From contig USIA01000004.1 of the NCBI GenBank assembly GCA_900554535.1, forward strand, positions 1 through 40,538: a stretch of 40,538 nt of DNA, written 5' to 3'. This stretch comes from an uncultured Oscillospiraceae bacterium. GTDB taxonomy: Bacteria; Bacillota; Clostridia; Oscillospirales; Acutalibacteraceae. Positions 8,572 through 17,300 of the stretch are shown here, in pieces. Each line of letters opens with the position of its first letter. Positions within the stretch are counted from its first letter, which is position 1. A program made the translations under genes and the position numbers. The notes beneath the pieces are model-generated. The model did not search any database and had not been told where the DNA came from. It worked only from the letters and a program-made list of their open reading frames with translations.

Positions 8572-9702
8572 TTACGCCATATCAGGAACCTCCCACAGCG
8601 GCAGCTCGACGCCGATGCCCATCTTTTTCGCGTTCTGATAGATGGTGCCGCCCCAGGCAATGTCCTCGACCGGCATGCCGCCCACCGAATACACGATAAT
8701 CTCGTCGTCGCTTTTTCGCCCGGGATGTTTCCCGGTAATGATGTCTGCAATATCGATAATATCTTCGCGCCTGATCTTCCCCTCATGCTTCAGGTCTGTG
8801 AATTTGGTGCCTACAATCTGCATCTTTTCGTAGGTTGGATACGGGTATTCTTCCTCCCACGCCTCGTATAACTGGTAATGATCGACCACCAGCGTGCAGC
8901 GCTTGGCAAGAAAGTCGTCGTCAAAATTCGCGGCAGAGGGCATGCTGATGAGTGCGCCTGGCTTGACCCACGCTTCTTTGATGACTGGAAAAGTGGAAAT
9001 GTCGTTTTTCACAGTCGTTGTCAGGCTCACGATGTCGCTGCCACGAACCGCATCTTCTACGGTATCGCAAACCACGATGTGCTGAATCTGCGGCAGCTCG
9101 TTGCGCACAAATGCGACAAAAGAATCCAGCGATTTCTGCCCACGGCCTTTGATCTTGACGGTATCTAAATGCGGGCATACGCTGGCAAAGGCACTCAGAG
9201 ACGTTTTCCCCATCACACCGGGACCAATAATGGCCACCGTACTGGCGTCTTTGCGCGCCAGATATTTGGCTCCGACGCCTGGGATCCCGCCTGTGCGGTA
9301 AGAACTGACCAGGTTTGCGGAAAGAAGCGCCAAGGGGGCCCCGGTGTCTTTGTCGCTGAGCAGCATCATCAAGATCGAACGCGGCAGGCCCTTTCGTTTG
9401 TTCTCAATGTTGGAGCCATACCATTTGACGCCCGCCATTTGATACCGTCCGCCCAGGTAGGCCGGCATGGCCATAAACCGGCGGTCAACCGCGTTCTTCG
9501 GCATGCCGGGGAATTTCGGGTTGTCCGGGAATGTAATCATGCAGCCATGCGAGTTGTGGTTTTCGCCTCCCATGACGTAATCGCCCCGGTTAAGCGTCAG
9601 GATCAGGTCCTCCATGACCTCAATGCATTTGTCCATATCCTTCACGCCTGCCCGAATCATATCCGGTTCGCTCAGGTATAAAAATGAAATTTTGGTATCC
9701 AT
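8572..9702 (-). CDS. Ornithine cyclodeaminase/mu-crystallin family protein, resembling 'tyramine oxidase subunit B'
   Basis: 376 aa. It has the family's Rossmann nucleotide-binding motif VAIIGPGVMGKTSLSAF (glycines ~160-165), a conserved Lys93 in MAGVKWYGSN, and PRSILMMLLSDKDTGAPLALLSANLVSSYRTGG, matching the substrate pocket of ornithine cyclodeaminase-like NAD(P)H enzymes. Compared with classical ornithine cyclodeaminase (~330-350 aa) it has extra sequence (HGCMITFPDNPKFPGMP; C-terminal KMQIVGTKFTDLKHEGKIRREDI). I associate this with anaerobe proteins labelled tyramine oxidase subunit B, from memory and without a search. First gene of a cluster with AraC, PII and permease, so it probably acts on the imported amine or amino acid. 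RBS AGGAGG before the ATG. Confidence 0.8.
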   Translation of the reverse strand: MDTKISFLYLSEPDMIRAGVKDMDKCIEVMEDLILTLNRGDYVMGGENHNSHGCMITFPDNPKFPGMPKNAVDRRFMAMPAYLGGRYQMAGVKWYGSNIENKRKGLPRSILMMLLSDKDTGAPLALLSANLVSSYRTGGIPGVGAKYLARKDASTVAIIGPGVMGKTSLSAFASVCPHLDTVKIKGRGQKSLDSFVAFVRNELPQIQHIVVCDTVEDAVRGSDIVSLTTTVKNDISTFPVIKEAWVKPGALISMPSAANFDDDFLAKRCTLVVDHYQLYEAWEEEYPYPTYEKMQIVGTKFTDLKHEGKIRREDIIDIADIITGKHPGRKSDDEIIVYSVGGMPVEDIAWGGTIYQNAKKMGIGVELPLWEVPDMA

Positions 9703-9818
9703 CCTGCTGCCTCCTCATTATAACGCAATGATTCCTGAAATCATCATGATTTTTAAAAATCTTCCTACATTCTTTGTCCGTCAGCCGCGTATTCCGCGCC
9801 TCCCTTTCCTCCAAAAAC

Positions 9819-9852
9819 AAAAAAAAGGCGCCTGCTTGAAAAGACAGACACC
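9819..9852 (-). terminator. Intrinsic terminator-like hairpin in the leader of the 9702 operon
   Basis: On the minus strand GGTGTCTG (9852-9845) pairs with CAGGCGCC (9834-9827) including two G-U pairs, followed by eight T (9826-9819). It lies about 115 bp upstream of the ATG at 9702 with no gene upstream on that strand, so it would act as a leader attenuator. The remaining 9703-9955 DNA holds no other gene I can support; it also contains a short perfect inverted repeat (AATGATT/AATCATT type) near 9726-9745. Confidence 0.55.
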
Positions 9853-9955
9853 TTTGGCTGCGAACTGGTCAATATTTTCTTTTTCATAGTATAGGCCAAA
9901 CGGCAGACAGGCGTCTTGTAAAAAACGATACATGCAGGCAATCCCGTCCTTGAAG

Positions 9956-10006
9956 TTGACAAACCGGCCAATTCATGTTATAATTTTGGTTAGTTATTGC
10001 TAACTA
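9956..10006 (+). promoter_or_regulatory. Promoter with palindromic operator upstream of the metal-binding protein gene
   Basis: TTGACA (9956-9961), 17-bp spacer, TATAAT (9979-9984): a consensus sigma-A promoter. Immediately downstream a perfect inverted repeat TAGTTA-TTGC-TAACTA (9991-10006) covers the expected transcription start. Its form resembles DtxR/IdeR-type metal-repressor boxes (TTAG...CTAA), which suggests metal-dependent repression, but the regulator is not in the window. Confidence 0.7.
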
Positions 10007-10059
10007 TGTCATCGACCTCCGGCATTCCGGATACGGTCAGAACAAAGGAGAAAAGAAAT

Positions 10060-10314
10060 ATGGTCAAATACACGGTCCAGGTTGAAGGTATGCAGTGCGG
10101 GATGTGTGAATCCCATGTAAATGATGCAGTTCGGAAGGCTTTCCCAGTGAAAAAGATCAAATCCTCCCATACAAAAAAGCAAACCATCCTCGTTACAGAA
10201 GCGGCCATCGACGAAGAAAAGCTGCGCGACATAATCAACGAGACGGGATATACGGTGCGTGGCATCTCCAGCGAGCCCTACCAAAAGCACGGTCTGTTTG
10301 GTTCCAAGCTTTAA
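10060..10314 (+). CDS. Heavy-metal-associated (HMA) domain protein, CopZ-like
   Basis: 84 aa, MVKYTVQVEGMQCGMCESHVNDAVRKAF. The GMxCxxC motif (Cys13, Cys16) is the metal-binding loop of Atx1/CopZ chaperones and of HMA domains in metal ATPases. The start at 10060 is selected by AAAGGAG seven bases upstream; longer upstream readings have no RBS. The second half (LVTEAAIDEEKLRDIINETGYTVRGI) completes the ferredoxin-like fold. No metal ATPase is adjacent; the P-type ATPase at 29816 lacks such a domain, so a partnership is possible but speculative. Confidence 0.88.
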   Translation: MVKYTVQVEGMQCGMCESHVNDAVRKAFPVKKIKSSHTKKQTILVTEAAIDEEKLRDIINETGYTVRGISSEPYQKHGLFGSKL

Positions 10315-10388
10315 AGCGTGGAAATTAGACAAAGTCGCATGTCAGATATGCTTTTCAAAAACTGAGCCCTCCAAACGCGGCCGCTGGT

Positions 10389-10447
10389 ATGCTCCCTTTA
10401 TGAGAGACAGTGAAAAGCAAAAACACTGTCAAACATGGAGGGAGCAT
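10389..10447. repeat. Long hairpin-forming inverted repeat
   Basis: Outer arms 10389-10402 and 10434-10447 (ATGCTCCCTTTATG with CATGGAGGGAGCAT; 12 Watson-Crick pairs and two G-U) enclose a 3x3 internal loop, an inner 7-bp stem (GACAGTG 10406-10412 with CACTGTC 10424-10430) and an A-rich 11-nt loop. It has no T-run on the plus strand, so it is not an ordinary terminator for the gene at 10060. Confidence 0.75.
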
Positions 10448-10645
10448 TGTTATGCCGCAAAGCTCGTAGTGTTGGCCGTCATCGGGCATCTGATGCAGAT
10501 TTTTCTGATGGTCCTTTATGGCTGCATCGGCGCTCTCCCATTTCATTTTCAGGCCGCTTTCCCAATCGGGGCAGCCTGTGAATGGCCTGATCTACCACAT
10601 TGTTCTGTGGACTGGCGGTCCACTACCTGCTTCAACGCCGCTTGA
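10400..10645 (+). pseudogene. Possible decayed small membrane-protein gene
   Basis: A strong RBS (GGAGGGAG, 10437-10444) is followed by an ATG at 10452 that stops after five codons. The frame opened by the ATG at 10400 instead encodes a credible membrane helix, AAKLVVLAVIGHLMQIFLMVLYGCIGAL, then dissolves into unlikely sequence, while another frame downstream reads VNGLIYHIVLWTGGPLPASTPLEMKKAL. This looks like a small membrane protein gene with one or two frameshifts, just upstream of the intact membrane protein gene at 10667. The reading is uncertain; otherwise 10315-10666 holds only the hairpin. Confidence 0.25.
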
Positions 10646-10666
10646 AATGAAGAAGGCGCTGAGTTT

Positions 10667-11014
10667 ATGGAAAAGAAAGAACGGCAGCCACTGAGCATTT
10701 TTGCACTGGCGCTCAGCCTGCTGCCATTCGCCTCGCTTGTGCCTGTGCTGATGAACTTGAAGCTGACACTGCCGGGCAATGTCCGATATATCTGGGCGGG
10801 CATTAACATTGTTTGTGCCCCGCTGGGTCTGGTAACCGGCACCTTGTGCGTAAAACGTCCAGAAAGCCGAAGCCCCCTCAATGTGATTGCTGTCGTGGTC
10901 AGTCTGCTGTTGGTTTTGAGCATGGCAGGGGTTTTTCAGCCTCTGTCTGATCGGGCAGCCACTGAATTGGTGGTAAATAGAAAGAGGCAGCAAGAAAAAG
11001 CAGGCGTCCTGTGA
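10667..11014 (+). CDS. Small hydrophobic membrane protein of unknown function
   Basis: 115 aa with a charged N-terminus (MEKKERQPLS) and three hydrophobic segments (IFALALSLLPFASLVPVLM; VRYIWAGINIVCAPLGLVTGTL; NVIAVVVSLLLVLSMAGVF), ending with a basic tail. The layout resembles small DUF4190-like membrane proteins, but I cannot assign a family. The codons use normal GC composition for the region. Convergent with the permease at 11049; the shared terminator overlaps its last codons. Confidence 0.6.
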   Translation: MEKKERQPLSIFALALSLLPFASLVPVLMNLKLTLPGNVRYIWAGINIVCAPLGLVTGTLCVKRPESRSPLNVIAVVVSLLLVLSMAGVFQPLSDRAATELVVNRKRQQEKAGVL

Positions 11015-11040
11015 CAACATATCTGTCACAGGACACCTGC
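11000..11040. terminator. Terminator between convergent genes
   Basis: 16-bp stem with one mismatch (11000-11015 with 11025-11040; GCAGGCGTCCTGTGAC type arms) and a 9-nt loop. On the minus strand it is followed by CTTTTTCTT, so it mainly terminates the guanidine/PII/permease operon; it may also serve the plus-strand gene. Confidence 0.85.
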
Positions 11041-11048
11041 CTATCGTC

Positions 11049-12482
11049 TCAGTTTGCTAAATGTGTTTCGCTTTTCTTTTCCTTTTTCTGATGCTCGGTG
11101 TTATGACGCACATGGTAATACATTGGATTTTCCATGGACATCACCTGTCGCACACCGACACTTTTGAGTATCGGAATCTTCAGCCTCCATTTCACCCATA
11201 CGAGTGCATAGACCACCAAAAAGGCGAAGATCGCCAAAGATAGAATAAAAATCTGCATTCTCTGTGTCGGATCTGTTGAAATATGATACATCATATAGAT
11301 CGTTCCAACGATGCCGATTATCTGCAGCACAGGGAAAAACGGTGTTTTGAAGCTTCTCGGCACCTTTTTCATGCGTCTGCGCAAAACAATGACATCGATA
11401 TGATAGACCACATATGTCAGCATCCAGAATAAGGAAGAGGTCAAAATCAAAAACTGTACGGCGCTTCCCTCGGAAAGGCCCGTTGCTTCAATCAGGATCG
11501 TAAATCCTCCCATCAGGAGAATCACCACATAAGGTGCATCGTATTTATTTTTCTTTTGAAAAACCGCCGGTAAAAGTTCTATTTTGGCCATGCCACAGCA
11601 AATTTCGGACACGCAGCCGATTATGGAATTCTGTGTACTCACAGCGGCCAGTATGGCGACCACAATAATCCAGTATCTTCCGAAATCTCCCAGCATATTG
11701 ACCGCATAAAGGATATGGGGCGAAGCCGACCGTGCCAGTTCACCCCATGGCGTATAATGACGAAACCCGATTACCATAAGGACCTGGATCGCACACATGA
11801 CGCCGAGGCACAAAAACATGCTGAGGGGAACATTCCTTTTTGGATTCTTCATATTCTTTCCCAAGGGGACAATAAATTCTGAACCGATAAACAGCCAGAA
11901 TGCCGTGGCCGTCAGCGGGAGCACGTCCCCGATTTTTGAGGATAGCACGCCCTGCTGCTGAACCGTTTCTCCACTGCCCTGGCCCAGAGCGCCAATTATA
12001 CCAAGGATGAACAGTGAAGCCACCATAAATGCTGCAATTACGGACTGCAGAGCCGCTGACATATTTACGCCCCGTAGGTTGACAATAATCAGGACGATCG
12101 TCAGGGAAACGCTATAGACTGCCGGAGGGACCGTATGCCCCGTAAATTCGCACATCACATTTGCAAACATGGCTCCCTCAGCCGGGGACGCAAAAATATT
12201 ACTAATTATGTATCCCCCTGTCATTGTCACAATGGTGATGAGGGGCCCCAACCCAGCAAGCATATATTGTGCAAGGCCTCCCGTCAGATTGGGCATAATC
12301 GCATTTAGCTCAGCCACCGATGCAGCCGCCATCATATTCAAAAGGCAGACAATTATAATGGCAATAATAAACGGAAGGCCCACGGCGCTCGCGCCGCTTG
12401 CCAGGGAAATAAAGCAGCTGGTCGCTATAATCATGCCGATCCCCGTAGAAAATGCGCTAAATAATCCCAGTTTATTTTTCAA
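11049..12482 (-). CDS. APC-superfamily permease, PII-linked, of the guanidine cluster (copy 2)
   Basis: 477 aa, about twelve membrane helices, starting KNKLGLFSAFSTGIGMIIATSCFISLASGASAVGLPF. Start codon TTG at 12482, preceded by GAGGTGAG at suitable spacing. Closely paralogous to the permease at 5924-7327 across its whole length, including ELNAIMPNLTGGLAQYMLAGLG and the C-terminal VMSMENPMYYHVRH. Last gene of the operon carrying the DUF1989 proteins, carboxylase and allophanate hydrolase, so it may import guanidine or another nitrogen compound degraded by them (inference). Guanidine clusters are usually paired with ABC-type importers, so an APC carrier would be unusual. Confidence 0.88.
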   Translation of the reverse strand: MKNKLGLFSAFSTGIGMIIATSCFISLASGASAVGLPFIIAIIIVCLLNMMAAASVAELNAIMPNLTGGLAQYMLAGLGPLITIVTMTGGYIISNIFASPAEGAMFANVMCEFTGHTVPPAVYSVSLTIVLIIVNLRGVNMSAALQSVIAAFMVASLFILGIIGALGQGSGETVQQQGVLSSKIGDVLPLTATAFWLFIGSEFIVPLGKNMKNPKRNVPLSMFLCLGVMCAIQVLMVIGFRHYTPWGELARSASPHILYAVNMLGDFGRYWIIVVAILAAVSTQNSIIGCVSEICCGMAKIELLPAVFQKKNKYDAPYVVILLMGGFTILIEATGLSEGSAVQFLILTSSLFWMLTYVVYHIDVIVLRRRMKKVPRSFKTPFFPVLQIIGIVGTIYMMYHISTDPTQRMQIFILSLAIFAFLVVYALVWVKWRLKIPILKSVGVRQVMSMENPMYYHVRHNTEHQKKEKKSETHLAN

Positions 12483-12521
12483 TTTTGTTTTCTCACCTCT
12501 ATTACAGATGAACGAATGGAT

Positions 12522-12911
12522 TCAGTCGATCGTCGATTTATTGAGAGCGGCACTGCCTTCCTCTCCCGTCCTGACGCGGATAATGTTCGTTACATCCGAT
12601 ACAAATATTTTCCCATCCCCGATATGTCCCGTATACAATTCTTCTTTGATAATTTCCAAAAGCTCGTCCACTGTACGCGCTTCGCAGACAATCATAATGA
12701 GGCATTTGGGCAATAGATGCATGACCTCGTTTTCCTGAATCTCATATTCACTGGTTCCCATTTGCACACCACAGCCCAAAACATTGCAAACCGTGATGCC
12801 TGTTACGCCGATATTGTGAAGTCTTTGCATAAAGCCGGGTTTACTCAACCGTTCTATCAGCCCCTGCAGTTTTTCTGTGCCTGTGATAATTTCAACCTTG
12901 GAAAACTCCAT
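12522..12911 (-). CDS. PII-family nitrogen regulatory protein (copy 2)
   Basis: 129 aa, MEFSKVEIITGTEKLQGLIERL...LGCGVQMGTSEYEIQENEVMHLLPK...TGHIGDGKIFVSDVTNIIRVRTGEEG. T-, B- and C-loop elements of PII are all present; unlike copy 1, a Tyr occupies the approximate Tyr51 position of the T-loop. Paralogous to copy 1, and again directly upstream of an APC permease (39 bp). RBS GGAGG precedes the ATG. Its place in a nitrogen-scavenging operon suggests it matches uptake to nitrogen status by binding the permease, as GlnK does with AmtB (inference). Confidence 0.9.
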   Translation of the reverse strand: MEFSKVEIITGTEKLQGLIERLSKPGFMQRLHNIGVTGITVCNVLGCGVQMGTSEYEIQENEVMHLLPKCLIMIVCEARTVDELLEIIKEELYTGHIGDGKIFVSDVTNIIRVRTGEEGSAALNKSTID

Positions 12912-12960
12912 TTTTCTTTTTCCTCCGAATCGTGTTTACTTGGCATGGCAGTCGAAGCAA

Positions 12961-14310
12961 TCAGACGGTATCTGATTCACCGGCTAGAAACAACTCGGCC
13001 ATGGCACAGACCAGATTTTCTGATCCGCTTAAGCCGAAAATTGTAATGCCAAACGGGTAACATCTGTCCCGGCTGTTCTCTGGCACCGCGATGGCTGACA
13101 AATTCAGCAAATTACAGTGGTTGGTATAAAGCCCCATCAGGCTGTTTGTTTCAATTGGATTTTTCCTGACCTCGTCGCGGGTAAATGTCCCACCAGCCGT
13201 TGGAAGAATCAGGACTGCATTTTCCAGCAGTTCTTCCGTACGGTGGCGATAACGCTGCAGCTCATGCATATTTTCAAACAACTTTGCCGCCGTATTTTCC
13301 GGCTTTGCGCCGGAACGCAGAATTTTTTCTGTGACAGGCAATGTCTTTCCTGGATTGTCTTCGACAAAGCCTTTCAAAGCCTGCCAGCGCTCGGCTACAT
13401 ACGCCCCCTCATAAAGGAGCTTCGCCGCCTGTTCAAATATCGAGATATCTATCTCTTCCACAGCAAGGCCCATATTCCGGATTCGATCGACTGCATCATG
13501 CCACTTCGTTCGGTAAATCTCTGCACAGCGTCCAAAAAATGCAGGCTCCTGAACAGGAAGGCATATTTTTTTCGGAAGCTTTTTTCTCTGTTTTTCATAG
13601 TGTCTAGACCACGGACAATCCGTGTCATATTCTCTGGCAATCCGGTTTACCAGCTCGGCCTCTTCCAGGCGATTTGTAAAAACCGTCACACAATCCAGGC
13701 TCTCGCAAGCAGGAACAACGCCTCCAGTTGACCATGCTCCCAAAGGCGGTTTATACCCGATAAGCGCGTTGAGCATGGCAGGCACCCGTCCTGAACCAGC
13801 CGTATCCGTTCCCAGCGAAAACGCCGCCATTCCCAAAGCCACACTGACCGCGGAACCAGAGCTGGAGCCGCCACTGATCAATTCTGGCTGATAGGCATTG
13901 TGTACTTCTCCGTAGGGACTTCGCGTGCCAACCAGACCGGTGGCAAACTGGTCCAGGTTGGTTTTCCCTACCGGAATTGCACCGGCTTCGATCAACCTTT
14001 TCACCACAAACGCATGTTTTTTCGGGATGTATGCGTAGTCCGGACAACCTGCTGTGGTGGGTACCCCTGCCAAATCGATGTTATCCTTGATGGCAAAAGG
14101 GATACCCCAGAGGGGGGCCTTTCCCCTGTCAGACGGCAGATTTTCAATATAACTTGATGACAGCTCTTTCGATGGCTTTACGATCCATATATTTTTACTG
14201 TCATTTCTTTTTGCCCTGCAAATAATCTCATCCAACAGTTCATATGGCGTCATGCCATTTTCATACGCCTGAGAAACCCAAGAAAAAGTAAGCTGTTCTG
14301 GAAACGTCAT
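12961..14310 (-). CDS. Allophanate hydrolase (amidase-signature family, amidase domain only)
   Basis: 449 aa. Amidase-signature catalytic elements are in place: Lys75 in PFAIKDNIDLAG, the cis-Ser in ISGGSSSGSAV (~Ser149) and nucleophile Ser173 in GTDTAGSGRVPA. PTTAGCPDYAYIPKKHAFVVKRLIEAGAIPVGKTNLDQFATGLVGTRSPYG is typical of allophanate hydrolases (AtzF/DUR1,2 N-terminal). It would convert allophanate to 2 NH3 + 2 CO2 through N-carboxycarbamate. AtzF-type enzymes are ~600 aa with an extra C-terminal domain, which is absent here. It starts 3 bp after the carboxylase stop, a tight operon coupling. Confidence 0.9.
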   Translation of the reverse strand: MTFPEQLTFSWVSQAYENGMTPYELLDEIICRAKRNDSKNIWIVKPSKELSSSYIENLPSDRGKAPLWGIPFAIKDNIDLAGVPTTAGCPDYAYIPKKHAFVVKRLIEAGAIPVGKTNLDQFATGLVGTRSPYGEVHNAYQPELISGGSSSGSAVSVALGMAAFSLGTDTAGSGRVPAMLNALIGYKPPLGAWSTGGVVPACESLDCVTVFTNRLEEAELVNRIAREYDTDCPWSRHYEKQRKKLPKKICLPVQEPAFFGRCAEIYRTKWHDAVDRIRNMGLAVEEIDISIFEQAAKLLYEGAYVAERWQALKGFVEDNPGKTLPVTEKILRSGAKPENTAAKLFENMHELQRYRHRTEELLENAVLILPTAGGTFTRDEVRKNPIETNSLMGLYTNHCNLLNLSAIAVPENSRDRCYPFGITIFGLSGSENLVCAMAELFLAGESDTV

Positions 14311-14313
14311 GGA

Positions 14314-17300
14314 TTATACCGCCTCCTTTTTTACCGCAGCAAGCAGTTGTCCGGCATTGACCTGTTCGCTGGACCGGATGAAAATTTTCTGAATCTTGCC
14401 GTTATACGCCGAAGCAATGGGGAATTCCATCTTCATACTTTCCAGAACGGCGATTTCCTGCCCTTGGGTAACTTCCTCCCCTTCTTTCACGAGGACTTTC
14501 CACACGCTGCCAGGAATCGGCGTGCTGATTCCCTCGCATCCTTCTGGAACGGTAGCCACTTCGTCGCAGGCTGGCTCCTCTGTCTCCGAAATAAAATGGT
14601 CCAGTCCCTGTTCACGCCATCTCTGACGCTCCGCTTCAAAGGAAGCCTCCTGATGGGCTTTAAATGCTGCGCTGCTTTCCTGGATACGGTCAAGATATTT
14701 TTTATAATCGCCCAACCGGAACGTCGTTTCTTCTATCTCCAGCGGAAACTCTCCTCTGAGAAAATCTTCCCGGTACTTCAAAATTTCTTCTGCCGTACAA
14801 GGATAAAATCTGAGCTGGTCAAAGAAATTTAATAGCCATGGCTTTCCCTTTCGAAAATATTCCGTTTCGCGAAGCGGATTCCACATCTGGATGGTTCGGC
14901 CGACCAGCTGATACCCCCCAGGTCCCTCCATGCCGTACACACACAGATATGCTCCGCCGATTCCGACTGCATTTTCCGGTGTCCACGGCCTTGCGGGGTT
15001 ATATTTTGTAGTCACCATTCTGTGCCGCGGGTCAACCGGCACCGCCACAGGCGCTCCTAAATAGACATCGCCCAATCCAAGCACGAGATAACTGGCGTCA
15101 AATACAATTTTCTTGACATCCTCCACACTTTCCAATCCGTTAATTCTTCTGATAAATTCTGGATTGCTTGGGCACCAGGGGGCATCCGGGCGAACCGTCT
15201 GCTGGTAACGCTTGGCCGCAAGCTGTGTCTGAGGATCATCCCAGGAAAGAGGAAGTTTGATAATTCTCGACGGAACGGCGATTTCATCCAGATTCCGGAT
15301 GTTTTGACTGATCGCCTCAACTTTGGCTGCCATCTGCTTTGCGTCGATTTGATTCAAGTCAAAATGAACTTGTAACGACCGGATGCCCGGCGTCATATCG
15401 ATGATCGGAAGTTCGCTTTTTTCAAGTTCACTCATCAGAACATGCGCATAGAAGCGAAGTTCTATATTCAGCTCCATTGGGCCAAATTCTACCAGTATAT
15501 TTTCTTCTCCATCCAGCCGAATCTTGTATTCTGTGCCTTCTACTTCTCCCTGGGAAAGCACTGCATAATTGGCAGATAGATCCGACTCCTGGAACAAAGG
15601 AATTTCCGTATACTGAAAATTGATAGTATTTTCCATTGCGTTCCGAATCTCGGCCGCCTGTTCCAATGTCACCAACTGAAAATGCACTGTATCCCCAGGA
15701 TGAAGCTGCCCCAATTTCCACAATTCGCCCTTTGCCGCAGTAACCGGGCAGACGAATCCGCCCAAACTTGGCCCGTCAGGCCCGAGGAGAATGGATTGAT
15801 CCCCTGTCAGATCAAGGGTCCCCACGGCATAGGCATTATCATGGATGTTGGACGGATGAAGGCCAGCCTCTCCGCCGTCCTCCCGTTCCCACTGGGGAAT
15901 GGGGCCATTTAGACGGACGCCTGTTCTTGCGCTGTTAAAATTGACTGTATATTCCGAATGGGTGAGCGTTTTCAGATATTCCGGCTTTAAGTATTCCGCT
16001 GTAGGTTGCGGCCCCGGAATCACGCCAATGGTCCAGTCGTTCGTAATTTGGGGCGCATATTCCATTGGAAAAGCGCGCTCAATCTCTACGCAACATGTCT
16101 CTGATAACTTGAGGACATCTCCGGTTCTCAATGCCCGGCCGTTATGTCCGCCGAACTTTCCATCAATAAAGGTGGCGGCGCTTCCCATAATTTTGGGGAC
16201 TTGGATGCCACCTGCCACCAAAAGATAGGTCCGCATCCCCTTTTTGCAGGATCCAAATTTTAGAATCTGCATGGGTTTCGCATGAAGGACTTTGTACATT
16301 GGCACCGGCTTCCCGTCCAATGTGGGCTCCATATCCGCTCCCGTAATGCAAAAACTGACCGTCGTCCGAAACCGGTAAGAGCCGCCCCGCAAGGTCATTT
16401 CCAGGCCAGCCGCACCCCTGTCATTGCCCAACAGCTGATTGCCGATTTGAAAGCTGTAATTGTCCATGGGGCCGCATGGTGGAACACCCACTGTCCAGTA
16501 GCCAACCATGCCCGGATAGTCCTGGACCGTCGTCTGTACTCCGCCGTCCAGAACTTCCAGAGCGTTTTCCTCCGGTGCAAAGTTATCCAGCATCTTTGTA
16601 AACAATTTTCCCTGTTCATATGCCTCTGTATGAAGCAGGGCACGCAGATACTGCATATTATTGGTCACCCCATAAATGCAGGATTCTTTTAGCACCTCTC
16701 TCATTTTCCAAAGCGCTTCTTCTCGATTCTTCCCATGGACAATCAGCTTTGCAAGCATCGGGTCATAAAGGGAGGTCACTTCCATGTTTTTACGGATCCA
16801 TGTCTCCACTCTTGCCTTGTCGGAGAACACGACTCCGTCAATCTTTCCTCCGCACGGGCGAAATCCATTCATGCAATCCTCCGCATAAATCCGCACTTCA
16901 ATGGCATGCCCCTTTGGCACAAAAGTCCTGTCTTCAATGCCTTTTAGTTCTCCTGCCGCTTCTTTTACCATCCATTCCACCAGGTCCACGCCCATGTTCT
17001 CTTCCGTAATGCCGTGTTCGACCTGAAGCCGGGTATTCACTTCCAGAAAATAGAATTTCTCCGTATGTTCATCGTACAAAAACTCCACCGTTCCGGCGCT
17101 CCGATAGGAAGCCGCTTTCGCAAGCCGTTTTGCCGCTTCCTGCATGGCCTGCCGTACATGTTCCGGAAGGTTTGGCGCCGGCGCTTCCTCCACCACTTTT
17201 TGGTTGCGCCGCTGGACAGAACAGTCCCGTTCGCCGAGAACGGCAATTTCACCGTAAGTATTCCCGAAGATCTGAACCTCCACATGCCTTGCAGGCTCCA

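Noticed and set aside
9765..9971. 68-codon minus-strand frame in the leader of the 9702 operon
   Set aside because: It runs through the terminator hairpin, has no convincing RBS and resembles no family.
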